Part shown: piece by piece, positions 16,796 through 25,427 of the stretch
Position numbering within the stretch: the first letter of the stretch is position 1
How the letters are laid out: every line of letters begins with the position of its first letter
Assembly: GCA_023146365.1 (NCBI GenBank)
Contig: JAGLCE010000106.1
Span: forward strand, 1-26,604
Direction: 5' to 3'
Length of the DNA: 26,604 nt
Source of the DNA: Endozoicomonadaceae bacterium
Lineage (GTDB): Bacteria; Pseudomonadota; Gammaproteobacteria; Pseudomonadales; Endozoicomonadaceae
Made by a program: the position numbers and the translations under genes
The notes under the pieces: generated by a model
What the model was told of the DNA's origin: nothing
What the model saw: the letters and a program-made list of their open reading frames with translations, nothing else
The model's database searches: none

Positions 16796-18790
16796 ATGGA
16801 TAATAACATAAAAATGCATGCATACCATTGCTATCTAAAAGAAAATCTATCACTACATGGATCACATACCAATACCTCACCAGATGAGGATATTAGTTTA
16901 TTATGTGTTTTTTCCTATAGACTTGTAAGTAAATCAAAGCATAAAGAAAGTTATATTACACAAAAAATCAAACAGCTTTCTAGTGAGCAACGTCAATATA
17001 CAGGTCGAAAATTTTCTGGGAGTGATGATCATTCAAACGTTTATTTTCTATCCTATTTTTCTAAAGGAGAGAAGATTGACTATAACTGTAAAGTTACACG
17101 CAATAATGAAGTGATCGTATGTGGCTGTTTTTCTCATTGGTGGGTTAATACAAAAAAACCTGACTTTAATGATATTAATTCACCAGAAAAAATAATAAAC
17201 AACCGTGAGCTTTATGATTCAGTTATGCTAAATGAGCATGTTAACTTTAAAGGCTGCCGATCTGTCGCTTTTTATTTTGATGTTCAGCAATTCCCTGAAA
17301 TACTTCATAAAATTGCTATAACTCTCAAGGAAGGAGGCGAGCAGAGATACACATTGCATTCAAACCGTCATTCTACGGGGTTAGCAATTAAAAAACGTCA
17401 TGGTAGTATTATTATTCTTTACTACGACCCTAATGACACGTTGCGAAATAAAAGAATTATTGTTGGCTCTGAAACTAATCTGAAATATCTTAAATATGAT
17501 GACTTTTGGTCTCCTATAGCTTTGAGATCATACTTCCCAGACTATTACAAGACTGCTTGTTTGCTTAGCATCGATACGAAGACCAATCAATCTGATTGTC
17601 GGATAGAATGTCTGGCGACCCCGAGCGAAACATTGATATATCTATTAAATAGATATGGTCATTACGGGCATGAGAAAGCGCCGCTTTGCCTGTCTTGTCT
17701 TAATGATCAGAGAAAAAAGCAGTTGCTATTAGAGGAAGATATTTGTGTCGGTCCAATACCTATAATATCAGTAGCAATGAGAAATGGACACCATGAATCT
17801 GTTAAGACTTACATTGAAGCTGTTTTGAGCAGTGGTCAAAACCTAGATGAAAAAATAAAACGTCTTACAGGAAAATATGAAAATGGTATATCTGCACTCG
17901 GTATAGCAATGAAAAATAAACACCATAAAGCTATTAAAGTTTACGTTGAATCTATTTCTAGCAGTAATTTACCACTGGATAAAAAAGAAAGTTTGATTTT
18001 AGGAGAAACAAAAGACGGACCTGCACTATTTATGATATTTAGAGATGGAGACTATGAAGCCGTTAAGATTTACATTGAAACAATTTTGGAAACTAACCTA
18101 CCGACAAATACAAAAGAAAAGTTGCTTACAGGAAAAAGAGAAAATGGCGTACCTGCACTTTTTATGGGATTGATCAATGGGCACAATAAAATTGTTAAAT
18201 TCTATGTTGAAGCTATTGCGACCAGTAATCTACCACTTGATACAATAGAAAGATTGCTTACAGGAAAACTAACAGATGGCACACCTGTACTCTGTATAGC
18301 AGCTCAATATGGACACTATAAAGCCATTAAAGTTTACGTTGAATCTATTTCTAGCAGTAATTTACCACTGGATAAAAAAGAAAGTTTGATTTTAGGAGAA
18401 ACAAAAAACGGGCCTGCACTATTTATGATATTTAGAGATGGAGACTATGAAGCCGTTAAGATTTACATTGAAACAATTTTGGAAACTAATCTGCCGCCAA
18501 ATACAAAAGAAAAGTTTCTTACAGGAAAAAGAGAAAATGGCGTACCTGCACTTTTTATGGGATTGATCAATGGGCGCAATAAAATTGTTAAATTCTATGT
18601 TGAAGCTATTGCGACCAGTAATCTACCACTTGATACAATAGAAAGATTGCTTACAGGAAAACTAACAGATGGCACACCTGCACTCTTTGCAGCACTTACA
18701 ATGGAAGATGCAGCCACTAAAGTTTATATTGAAACTGTTTCTAGCAGTGGTCTGGATACTAGAATACGAGAAAAGTTGCTTCCAAGATAA
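16796..18790 (+). CDS. ShET2/EspL/OspD-like effector: putative cysteine protease with ankyrin-like repeats (copy A)
   Basis: A 664-residue protein with two parts. Residues 1-290 resemble the N-terminal domain of ShET2/EspL type III effectors. A candidate triad is C109 (in N-N-E-V-I-V-C), H192 (in N-R-H-S-T-G-L-A-I) and D211 (in Y-Y-D-P-N-D-T). The C-to-H spacing of 83 and H-to-D of 19 are close to those I recall for E. coli EspL (C47, H131, D153). Residues 321-664 are eight ankyrin-like repeats of about 44 residues with the pattern PALFM-x-L-x-N-G-H-x-x-A/I-V-K-x-Y-x-E and L-L-T-G-K. EspL cleaves RHIM-domain necroptosis proteins in the host cytosol; a similar role here is inference. It is AT-rich and convergent with its paralog at 19090. 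Start is uncertain (M1 or M7), with no strong ribosome site. Confidence 0.8.
   Translation: MDNNIKMHAYHCYLKENLSLHGSHTNTSPDEDISLLCVFSYRLVSKSKHKESYITQKIKQLSSEQRQYTGRKFSGSDDHSNVYFLSYFSKGEKIDYNCKVTRNNEVIVCGCFSHWWVNTKKPDFNDINSPEKIINNRELYDSVMLNEHVNFKGCRSVAFYFDVQQFPEILHKIAITLKEGGEQRYTLHSNRHSTGLAIKKRHGSIIILYYDPNDTLRNKRIIVGSETNLKYLKYDDFWSPIALRSYFPDYYKTACLLSIDTKTNQSDCRIECLATPSETLIYLLNRYGHYGHEKAPLCLSCLNDQRKKQLLLEEDICVGPIPIISVAMRNGHHESVKTYIEAVLSSGQNLDEKIKRLTGKYENGISALGIAMKNKHHKAIKVYVESISSSNLPLDKKESLILGETKDGPALFMIFRDGDYEAVKIYIETILETNLPTNTKEKLLTGKRENGVPALFMGLINGHNKIVKFYVEAIATSNLPLDTIERLLTGKLTDGTPVLCIAAQYGHYKAIKVYVESISSSNLPLDKKESLILGETKNGPALFMIFRDGDYEAVKIYIETILETNLPPNTKEKFLTGKRENGVPALFMGLINGRNKIVKFYVEAIATSNLPLDTIERLLTGKLTDGTPALFAALTMEDAATKVYIETVSSSGLDTRIREKLLPR
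17936..18678 (+). repeat. 393-bp period tandem duplication inside effector A
   Basis: About 350 bases at 17936-18285 recur at 18329-18678 with only about eight differences that I could count by eye, a period of 393 bases or 131 codons (three protein repeats). Most differences change the residue (D/N, T/P, L/F, H/R, V/A). This is a recent in-frame segmental duplication that extended the repeat array. Confidence 0.93.
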
Positions 18791-18861
18791 ACACCCATTC
18801 AAAACCAGCTTCACACATGATAACAGCTGACTGAAACTGTTCTATGCCGGTATACTGAAAT

Positions 18862-18972
18862 CCTCATAGCGCTGGACGCCCCTGTACAAAACTGGAGTTT
18901 AATGCTGTCGTAGCTGGCGATCCATTATCTGAATCGCTTAGACGATTACATCAGCTTATGAGACTAGGCTGA
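18862..18972 (+). pseudogene. Short coding-like remnant between the convergent effector genes
   Basis: A stop-free stretch of 36 codons reads like natural protein (it includes K-L-E-F-N-A-V-V-A-G-D-P-L-S-E-S-L-R-R-L) and is less AT-rich than the flanking effector genes. It has no start codon or ribosome site. It may be the tail of a gene broken by rearrangement, but chance cannot be excluded and I do not recognise the family. Confidence 0.25.
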
Positions 18973-19005
18973 CACAAAACTTTGAACACCCTTTACGGAA
19001 CTAAA

Positions 19006-19070
19006 TAATGGGCAGAAATACTACAAAATCAAGGATAAATATGCATTTCCACGCAGGAGCGTGGGAACGA
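19006..19070 (+). repeat. REP-type element with conserved flank, inverted copy of 24099-24166
   Basis: The palindromic core TTCCACGCAGGAGCGTGGGAA (19047-19067, one base lost in the left arm) is preceded by ATACTACAAAATCAAGGATAA. The reverse complement of this flank and core is found at 24099-24166 with only a few changes. It lies 19 bases beyond the stop codon of effector copy B and could form an RNA hairpin at its 3' end. Confidence 0.88.
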
Positions 19071-19089
19071 AAAAGGTGCGGTTTTGTGG

Positions 19090-20739
19090 TTATATTGCAA
19101 GCAACCTGTCTTTTGCACCCAGATCAAAATTACTTTTAAAAATAACATCGACGTAAACTTTAGTCGCTTTATTGTGTCCATTTTTAAGTACGAGAAAGAG
19201 AGCAGATACACCATCTGTATTTTTATCTGCAAGCAACCTTTCTTTTGAATCCGGGCGTAGCTTGCTGTCCAAAACATTGTCAATGTAGGTTGTAGTCATT
19301 TCAGGGTCTCCATCTTGAAGTGCCATTGAGAGTATCGATGTGTTGCTATGTGTGGTTTTTCCTGCAAGCAACTGTTCTTTCAAATGCGAAGGTATATTAC
19401 TGCTAGAAACAGCTTCAAAGTAGGCTTTAACAGCTCCATAGCGCTCATTTTTAATTGCCGCAAAGAGTGCAGGTATGCCCATTTTGTTTTTTCCTGCAAG
19501 CAACCTTTCTTTTATATACAGTGGCAGCTTACTGTTCGAAACAGTTTCAACGTAAACTTTAATAAATTTATAGTGTCCATATTTAGCTGCCATCAAGAGT
19601 GCAGGCGTGCCATTTTCTGTTTTTCCTGCAAGTAATATTTCTTGTTCGCCAAGTTCCAGATAACTATTAAAAACAGTTTCAATGTAAAATTTAGTAGCTT
19701 CATGGTGTGCATGTTGAGCGGCCATCAAGAGTGCAGGCATGCCATATTTATTTTGTCCTGTAAGCAACTTGTATTTTATATTTTTTACCATAATATTCAC
19801 GTTGGGCGAGGATCTAGCATGTCCGTAATGACCAAATTCATTTAATAGATGCACCAATGATACGCTTGGGCTAGCCAAGCATTCTACCTGACAATCAGAT
19901 TGATTGGTCTTCGTATCGGTGCTAAGCAAACAACCAGTCTTGTAATCGTCTGGAAAGTATGATCTCAAATCTATAGGAGAAAAAAAGTCATCATATTTAA
20001 GATGTTTCACATTATTTTCAGAGCCAACAATAATTCTTTTATTTCGCAACGTGTCATTAGGATCGTAGTAAAGAATAATAACATTACCCTTACGTTTTTT
20101 AATGGCTAGACCCATAATATGATTGATCGATACCAGCAAATATCTCTGCTCCTCCCCTTCCTTGAGAGTTATAGAAATCTTATGAAGTATTTTAGGAAAT
20201 TGGCAAATTTCGAAATAAAAAGCGACAGATGGACAGCCATTAAAATAAAAATACTGGTTCATCATTGAATCATCATAAATGTCATTATTTTTGATGATTT
20301 TCTCTGGTGAATCAATATCATCGAAGTTGGGGTTTTTTTTATTTACCCACCAATAAGAAAAATGGGAGCAGGTGATTTTTTCATTATTTCGCCAAACTTT
20401 ACAGTTATAGTCAATCTTCTCTCCTTTAGAAAAATAGGATAGAATATAATCGTCTGAATGATTGTCGACCATTTGATCAGTTACACATGATTTATGTATA
20501 CCAATGGATGATACGACTGCGCATACTCCTTTTTGTTTGTTTGGACATGCTGTGTCAGAATGTTTTCGAGCTGAGTATAAACGATCCTCACTTAAAAGCT
20601 GTTTAATTTTTTGTTGGAGATAGTTTTTTTTACATTTTGATTTTCTTACAGGCATAGAATAAAAAACACATGATGAACTGACATCCTCATCTGTGGGCGT
20701 ATTTGTATGTAATTTATTTTTTTTAGTCAAAAACAACAT
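19090..20739 (-). CDS. ShET2/EspL/OspD-like effector: putative cysteine protease with ankyrin-like repeats (copy B)
   Basis: A 549-residue paralog of copy A on the opposite strand. The protease-like part keeps the same residues and spacing: C124 (N-N-E-K-I-T-C), H207 (S-I-N-H-I-M-G-L-A-I) and D226 (Y-Y-D-P-N-D-T). Conservation of these three residues, while the surrounding sequence varies, supports a working enzyme. An insertion of roughly 28 residues, rich in Cys and Lys, follows R-K-H-S-D near residue 60. Five ankyrin-like repeats follow from about residue 340 (PALLMAAKYGHY, PALFAAIKNERY and similar), against eight in copy A. The start at 20739 lacks a clear ribosome site. Target and secretion route are unknown; type III secretion is likely by family, but no secretion genes are in the window. 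Confidence 0.8.
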   Translation of the reverse strand: MLFLTKKNKLHTNTPTDEDVSSSCVFYSMPVRKSKCKKNYLQQKIKQLLSEDRLYSARKHSDTACPNKQKGVCAVVSSIGIHKSCVTDQMVDNHSDDYILSYFSKGEKIDYNCKVWRNNEKITCSHFSYWWVNKKNPNFDDIDSPEKIIKNNDIYDDSMMNQYFYFNGCPSVAFYFEICQFPKILHKISITLKEGEEQRYLLVSINHIMGLAIKKRKGNVIILYYDPNDTLRNKRIIVGSENNVKHLKYDDFFSPIDLRSYFPDDYKTGCLLSTDTKTNQSDCQVECLASPSVSLVHLLNEFGHYGHARSSPNVNIMVKNIKYKLLTGQNKYGMPALLMAAQHAHHEATKFYIETVFNSYLELGEQEILLAGKTENGTPALLMAAKYGHYKFIKVYVETVSNSKLPLYIKERLLAGKNKMGIPALFAAIKNERYGAVKAYFEAVSSSNIPSHLKEQLLAGKTTHSNTSILSMALQDGDPEMTTTYIDNVLDSKLRPDSKERLLADKNTDGVSALFLVLKNGHNKATKVYVDVIFKSNFDLGAKDRLLAI

Positions 20740-21369
20740 GGTATGTGCATTTGTATGTTACCCTCTGCAATTACAAATCTTCTTTTAGGCCTTATTTTCT
20801 TTAGGTGGAAACGGCACACGTACGTTGGTTGGACACAGCGAATTGCTTTAAGTTCACAAAGGTGTTTAATAATCGTAAGTTTTTGCCTGTACAGTGGATG
20901 TTTTTAAGGTGGGTTTTTTTCTTATGTTCTCTTGATTGTTAATTTCTACTTTCAGAATTTAGGTGAGCATTACGATTGAATATCTAGTCTCGTATCTCCA
21001 CTCCGGCGATCTGGGTTTCGTGCTTTATTAGCCCGATAAACGGCTTTTTTTTGCGCCAAGAATGAATTAAACGGATAAATTAAAGCACAACCACATAAAC
21101 CAAACAGTGAGTTAAGAGCCTCTCAATCTAACCATGTCATCGTCTATTTCTGACCCCTCAATGCTGCGGCCTTTGGTGAAAGCATTTAGTATTATGCTGT
21201 TTATTAATAGGTTGGTTGCAACATTTTCTTAAAGTCGGTCTTTTTATTTATAACATTATTTGTATAATTAATAATCGTAAAATATATACTTATTCAATCG
21301 GAACTAAATGATAACACATATACTCCAAAAAGTATATTCGATCACCTACAGCATTCAAGAGATTTTAAA
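20740..21369. other. Divergent intergenic region between effector B and the 903-residue gene
   Basis: No firm gene. An intrinsic terminator lies at 21030-21052 without an evident upstream gene, preceded by a GC-richer islet (about 20990-21030) that I cannot assign. A 32-codon ATG frame at 21134-21232 reads plausibly (M-S-S-S-I-S-D-P-S-M-L-R-P-L-V-K) but lacks a ribosome site. The last 130 bases are very AT-rich and hold the inverted repeat TATACT-N6-AGTATA (21319-21336), about 35 bases before the 21370 start. Confidence 0.5.
21030..21052 (+). terminator. Intrinsic terminator with no visible upstream gene
   Basis: AGCC-C-G, loop ATAAA, C-GGCT forms a short stem with one bulged C, followed directly by a run of eight T (21045-21052). 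On the + strand this is a textbook layout, yet the nearest upstream + strand gene is effector A, more than 2 kb away and beyond a convergent gene. It may be left from a deleted gene or end a small transcript. Confidence 0.55.
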
Positions 21370-24081
21370 ATGACATGTACAGCACGAAATACTTCCATAA
21401 ATCAGGCTCTTGATATTTCATTAATTGATCAAAATATTAATGACGAAGATCTTGTATACTTACATAATAAATCTGTTAAAGTTGTTCCACATGGAGGCGG
21501 TCCATGTGAAATCCAAAAGTCACTTTTGAAACTATTAAATGAAAAGCTTAATGGTGCTGGCAGAAAAAGTCTAGCCGAAAGAACCATTAAGAAAAAATCC
21601 ATCACGTACAAAGAACTTACGTCATTAGTTCATAATATAAATAAACCACGAACACAGCAAACACTACAAACTAATCGTTACCTTCAATGGTCTATTGACT
21701 ATGATAATTTTCCTGAGTTTGTTAAAGACGATATGATAAACAATAATATTCTAGTCGTTCCGAGTAATATTTATGACTTATCTAAGACGATTTTCTGTAG
21801 TGAATCTAGAATTCATTCACTGGTACTTCTCAAACATATTGTCACTCAATGCATGGAAATTGATTATCACACCTCTTTTGATGATCTTAAAGAAGAATTT
21901 AAAGATTGCATTAAATTGCTTTTTAAGAATTCAGCATCTATAGGTGTAGAAAAATTACTAAATATAACAACATGTATTGCACACTTAGAGTATTTACATA
22001 CCATATGGCAATGGCAAGACTCACAAAATTGGGATAAAATCACTCGACAGCCTACCAGACAGTCTTGTGCTGATTCTTCACCGGAAAAATGTATTTCCGA
22101 TAGCCACCATGACAGTAAGTTACGGAATACTGATACTCATTTATTACATCAAGAAACAGAGACAAGCAACGGAGAAATGATAGATCAACCCTCTAATGAG
22201 CCATTCATTACACTCTCGCCTGAATCGACTATTGCAGAGAAAATCACTGAATCACAGCTTTCAATGCTCGATAAAGAACAAGCCGAAGATACCTCTAAAC
22301 CGGCGCCAAAATCAAAGGGAAAAATAAAACCTACCCGCAGCCGAACGCAGTCGCCCAACCCTTCAACCTGCTCTCCGCAGACTTCTTTAGAATTATATCA
22401 AACTTTGTTAACATCACTTCAGGCAGCGAGAACGAAAAAGACTACCCCCCTGCCAAAGAATAGCCCTAGCAAGACTGCTTCAAAGTCTCATGGAGGGGCG
22501 AGACCTAAAGAGACTACTCCTCTGCCAAAGAATAGCGCTAGCAAGACTTTTTCAGAGTCTCATGGAGGGGCGAGACCTAAAGAGACTATTCCTCTGCCAA
22601 ATGCTCCTCTGCCAAAGAATAGCCCTAGCAAGACTTCTTCATGGTCTCAGGGGACGAGGCCGGAAGATCAGGACATAATGACAAAGATAGTGACTCGTGA
22701 TGAATTTTCTATGTTAGCTACATCGTGTCTTAAAAGCATAGTGATTGACGATGAAAAAAGAGAGGCTACAGTTTTAGAGTACATTCATGATTCTAAAAAT
22801 AACCTAAAGCTTAATAACGCAAAAATGGCGTTAAATCGTGGTCACTGGCATCCTGAACTATATTTCGATTTACTGGAAAAAGCCTATAAAGCAGACAAAC
22901 ACGAGTTTTTTTCAAAGAGACTAAAATTGTTTATTGACAATTCTTATTTTAAAAGCGGATACCCCCTTCATGGAGAATATACAGAAAAAATCCATATGGA
23001 AACGCTAGAAATAAACAGCGCTGCCATTCAGTATTGTTACTCTCTTGCTGATGGCGTCACTCCTGTAGAAGCAATAAATAGTTGCCTGAAGAATTTATGG
23101 CTTGCTACCCAAGACATAAAAATACTACTCAGTTTGACAGTTGCATTAAAGCAAATTTTTGGCAACCGATTATTTAACCACTATTTTGGCGATAACGATG
23201 CCGAAACAGATAGACTGTCATTTATGTCATTTATGTCACCGCAGTCATTCTCTAATAGATGTCGGCTAATGCGACTGTTACTGTTTTGTAAAGGCGACAC
23301 ACAATTAAGAGTAGGTGCTATTTATACCATCCTAAATGATCGAAGATATCATGATGAAAATTTGTTTGGGGACTATCGACTTATTTTAGGAATCTGTACT
23401 GTCGATAAACCGACACCACTTTTCCTAACACCCTGTAAATCTAAAGAACTAACAGTCGAGGCTATCCAAGATATACTGATCGAACAATACCATAACAGGC
23501 CATTAGGCGATAAATTCATGAAACCTCAAGAATGGGAAATGCTGGTGGAACACTACCACTTTAAACCCGCGTCTAGAACACCAACGATACCAAAACTCTC
23601 TTTATTACAGACACAACAAGGACGTCTAGTGCAAGAACTTTCAATACGAGTAGGTATTGAAAAGATAAACAACATACTAGGCATTCATATAGAGTTTATG
23701 CAGCGTAATAAAATTAGACATTTACAACAATCAAAAAAAGATAAACATATGACTAGAATGAATCATCATCCTGATGTTATTCTGGAGAGAGTTAATGCTA
23801 CTCCAGATAGAGTTAATGCTATACCAGAAAAAATCATTAAAAAACAGACTGAATCTGAATCTGAATTGATAGATAATTTAACGCAACATTTTAAAAATGT
23901 CACAGGATCACTCAGACGGTACAATAAAAACAAAACACCAACAAATGCAAAAAAAAGCAAGGAAAAATTCTCTACCCTTAGACTCTACGTCAATGAACTT
24001 AAAGCTAAAAAAGTCAATATTTATGATAAATATCAACTTCGTTTGGACGATCTAGCGAAAGAAATAGAAGATATCCCATAA
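21370..24081 (+). CDS. 903-residue unrecognised protein with Pro/Ser/Lys repeat linker (candidate effector)
   Basis: I do not recognise this protein. Residues 1-220 form a helical, Leu/Asn-rich part. Residues 220-440 are low complexity, with a basic patch (K-S-K-G-K-I-K-P-T-R-S-R-T near 320) and a repeat of 24 residues, T-T-P-L-P-K-N-S-P-S-K-T...G-G-A-R-P-K-E, present two and a half times. Residues 440-790 look globular, with regular helices and several Cys. The last 110 residues are Lys-rich. No signal peptide or membrane segment is seen. The ATG at 21370 follows an AAGAGA site. AT-rich codon use, the setting between EspL-like and BIR genes, and the two-domain layout with a flexible basic linker suit a secreted effector, perhaps bound for the nucleus; both are inference. 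A REP element follows 20 bases after the stop. Confidence 0.85.
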   Translation: MTCTARNTSINQALDISLIDQNINDEDLVYLHNKSVKVVPHGGGPCEIQKSLLKLLNEKLNGAGRKSLAERTIKKKSITYKELTSLVHNINKPRTQQTLQTNRYLQWSIDYDNFPEFVKDDMINNNILVVPSNIYDLSKTIFCSESRIHSLVLLKHIVTQCMEIDYHTSFDDLKEEFKDCIKLLFKNSASIGVEKLLNITTCIAHLEYLHTIWQWQDSQNWDKITRQPTRQSCADSSPEKCISDSHHDSKLRNTDTHLLHQETETSNGEMIDQPSNEPFITLSPESTIAEKITESQLSMLDKEQAEDTSKPAPKSKGKIKPTRSRTQSPNPSTCSPQTSLELYQTLLTSLQAARTKKTTPLPKNSPSKTASKSHGGARPKETTPLPKNSASKTFSESHGGARPKETIPLPNAPLPKNSPSKTSSWSQGTRPEDQDIMTKIVTRDEFSMLATSCLKSIVIDDEKREATVLEYIHDSKNNLKLNNAKMALNRGHWHPELYFDLLEKAYKADKHEFFSKRLKLFIDNSYFKSGYPLHGEYTEKIHMETLEINSAAIQYCYSLADGVTPVEAINSCLKNLWLATQDIKILLSLTVALKQIFGNRLFNHYFGDNDAETDRLSFMSFMSPQSFSNRCRLMRLLLFCKGDTQLRVGAIYTILNDRRYHDENLFGDYRLILGICTVDKPTPLFLTPCKSKELTVEAIQDILIEQYHNRPLGDKFMKPQEWEMLVEHYHFKPASRTPTIPKLSLLQTQQGRLVQELSIRVGIEKINNILGIHIEFMQRNKIRHLQQSKKDKHMTRMNHHPDVILERVNATPDRVNAIPEKIIKKQTESESELIDNLTQHFKNVTGSLRRYNKNKTPTNAKKSKEKFSTLRLYVNELKAKKVNIYDKYQLRLDDLAKEIEDIP
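22441..22668 (+). repeat. 72-bp in-frame tandem repeat in the 903-residue gene
   Basis: Copies at 22441-22512 and 22513-22584 are nearly identical. A third at 22585-22668 carries a short internal duplication (CCTCTGCCAAA appears twice) and a diverged end. They encode the P-L-P-K-N-S-x-S-K-T and S-H-G-G-A-R-P-K-E units of the linker. Length variation between strains is likely. Confidence 0.93.
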
Positions 24082-24098
24082 ATAAAAGCCTGTGTTCT

Positions 24099-24201
24099 CG
24101 TTCCCACGCTCCTGCGTGGAAATGCATGTTTATCCTTGATTTTGTAGTATTTATTCCCATTATATAGTTTCGTATGCATTCCCACGCAGGAGCGTGGGAA
24201 T
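24099..24201. repeat. Paired inverted REP element (BIME- or MITE-like)
   Basis: Two palindromes, TTCCCACGCTCCTGCGTGG with AA (24101-24121) and TTCCCACGCAGGAGCGTGGG with AA (24179-24200), face each other across about 57 AT-rich bases. The whole unit could fold into one long hairpin. The left half plus spacer is an inverted copy of 19006-19070. It sits between the stop codon of the 903-residue gene and a helicase fragment that has lost its 5' part, so it marks a breakpoint. No transposase is nearby. Confidence 0.9.
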
Positions 24202-24227
24202 AAGAAATTTCATTTCTCCAAACCCCT

Positions 24228-24824
24228 TTGATTCTGGATAGTATTGGCACCGTCACGCATCAGGATGATGCAAGTGGGGTGATTTTTGTTAAACGGCAAG
24301 CTGATGGTAAGACTATCAAGGTCGCCGATTTGGTGAATGATAATCCGAAGGACCGTGACAAAATTGTTGCGTACCTGCGCGATATGGATGCGCTGGATGA
24401 TATGGATTTAATTATTGCACTGGGTATGGCAAAAGAAGGTTTTGACTGGCCGTATTGTGAACATGCCCTGACGGTGGGCTATCGTGGGTCGCTGACTGAA
24501 ATCATCCAGATTATCGGGCGGGCAACGCGGGACAGTGGCAACAAGACCCATGCCCAGTTTACCAACCTGATTGCCCAGCCCGAGGCGACGGCGGATGAAG
24601 TAAAGTTATCCGTTAATAATATGCTCAAAGCGATCAGTGCATCGTTGTTGATGGAGCAGGTGTTAGCGCCGAATTTTAAATTCAAAACCCGACGCCTTGA
24701 TGATGAGGCGGAAGAATCCGGAACCATCAAAATCAGAGGGTTTAAAGAGCCGAGTTCAAAGCGGAGCTTGTTTATGTGGTCGCATCGCTTTTCTCCTTCC
24801 CACATTTTCTATATTAAGAGTTAG
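24228..24824 (+). pseudogene. Truncated superfamily 2 helicase (C-terminal fragment)
   Basis: The 198-codon frame holds only the second half of a DEAD/DEAH-type helicase: motif V (G-M-A-K-E-G-F-D-W-P) and motif VI (Q-I-I-G-R-A-T-R-D) are intact, while the Walker A and DEAH half is absent. The frame opens just after the REP element at 24201, begins with TTG and has no ribosome site. The helicase-like sequence seems to run to about G-F-K-E-P-S-S-K-R and then continues as unrelated residues to the stop, so the 3' end is probably broken too. Its base composition is closer to the core genes than to the AT-rich neighbours. It is probably the remnant of a DNA-processing or defence helicase. Confidence 0.8.
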
Positions 24825-25427
24825 GCAACAATCAAGCACAAGCCTTAACAACTATCAGTAATTGTTCAAGATGGATTGAAAATCAAAGCAATCAGTTTGA
24901 TTAGAATTTCAATCATTAAGAGTTTTGTATTTGGGGGTAGAGTTTTATTAATAGACTTGAAAATCAGATTAAACGCCCAATTAAGTTTTTTCAAAGGGTG
25001 GGAATAGGAAGTCAGGCGGTTTAAAAATCAATTACTTTGACCTCGTTATTTTGGTAGAAACACAGCAATAACACACGCATATCGGAGTGAGGTTATAGTA
25101 TGAAGATGGAGGAAATTGGAAGTTATTTTGATTGCATTACTCTTGGGTGAATTGAGTTATACGGAATTTTTAAAACGAACGAAACAAGACCTGACCCTGT
25201 ACTTTCTTTGCTTTGTGTCTGGCTGTTGGTCTCTGGTAATAGTTTAATACCAAAGACCTACCAACAAACACTTTCAATTCGATAAGAGCCTGTTGCGTTT
25301 AGGCCTTGATTTGTCAGCTGATTTTTGATGAAGTACTTGGAATTTCGTCTCCTAGCTAGATCTTCGGGAGCTACCTAGGTGATTGTCACTAGAATCATGA
25401 TAATCCTGACGATTTACTCCATCTTAT
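24825..25427. other. Intergenic region between the helicase remnant and the BIR gene
   Basis: No gene is visible; frames are short on both strands. A hairpin CCTAGCTAG...CTACCTAGG (25351-25379, one mismatch, 11-base loop) lies about 50 bases downstream of the leftward BIR gene and has no T-run. CAAGACCTGACCCTG occurs near 25182-25196. The segment is probably decayed insertion DNA, but I find no transposase fragment that proves it. Confidence 0.5.

Noticed and set aside
21134..21232. 32-codon frame with plausible composition
   Set aside because: No ribosome site, no recognised family and short enough to arise by chance; mentioned only in the intergenic entry.
16480..24201. CRISPR array
   Set aside because: The repeated palindromes are few, irregularly spaced by kilobases and in both orientations, with no spacers or cas genes.
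24479..24805. 108-codon frame antisense to the helicase remnant
   Set aside because: The + strand frame carries helicase motifs V and VI, which explains the open reading on the other strand.
25182..25196. CAAGACCTGACCCTG, resembling sequences near REP-associated transposases
   Set aside because: The likeness is from memory only, a single short word, with no transposase fragment beside it.
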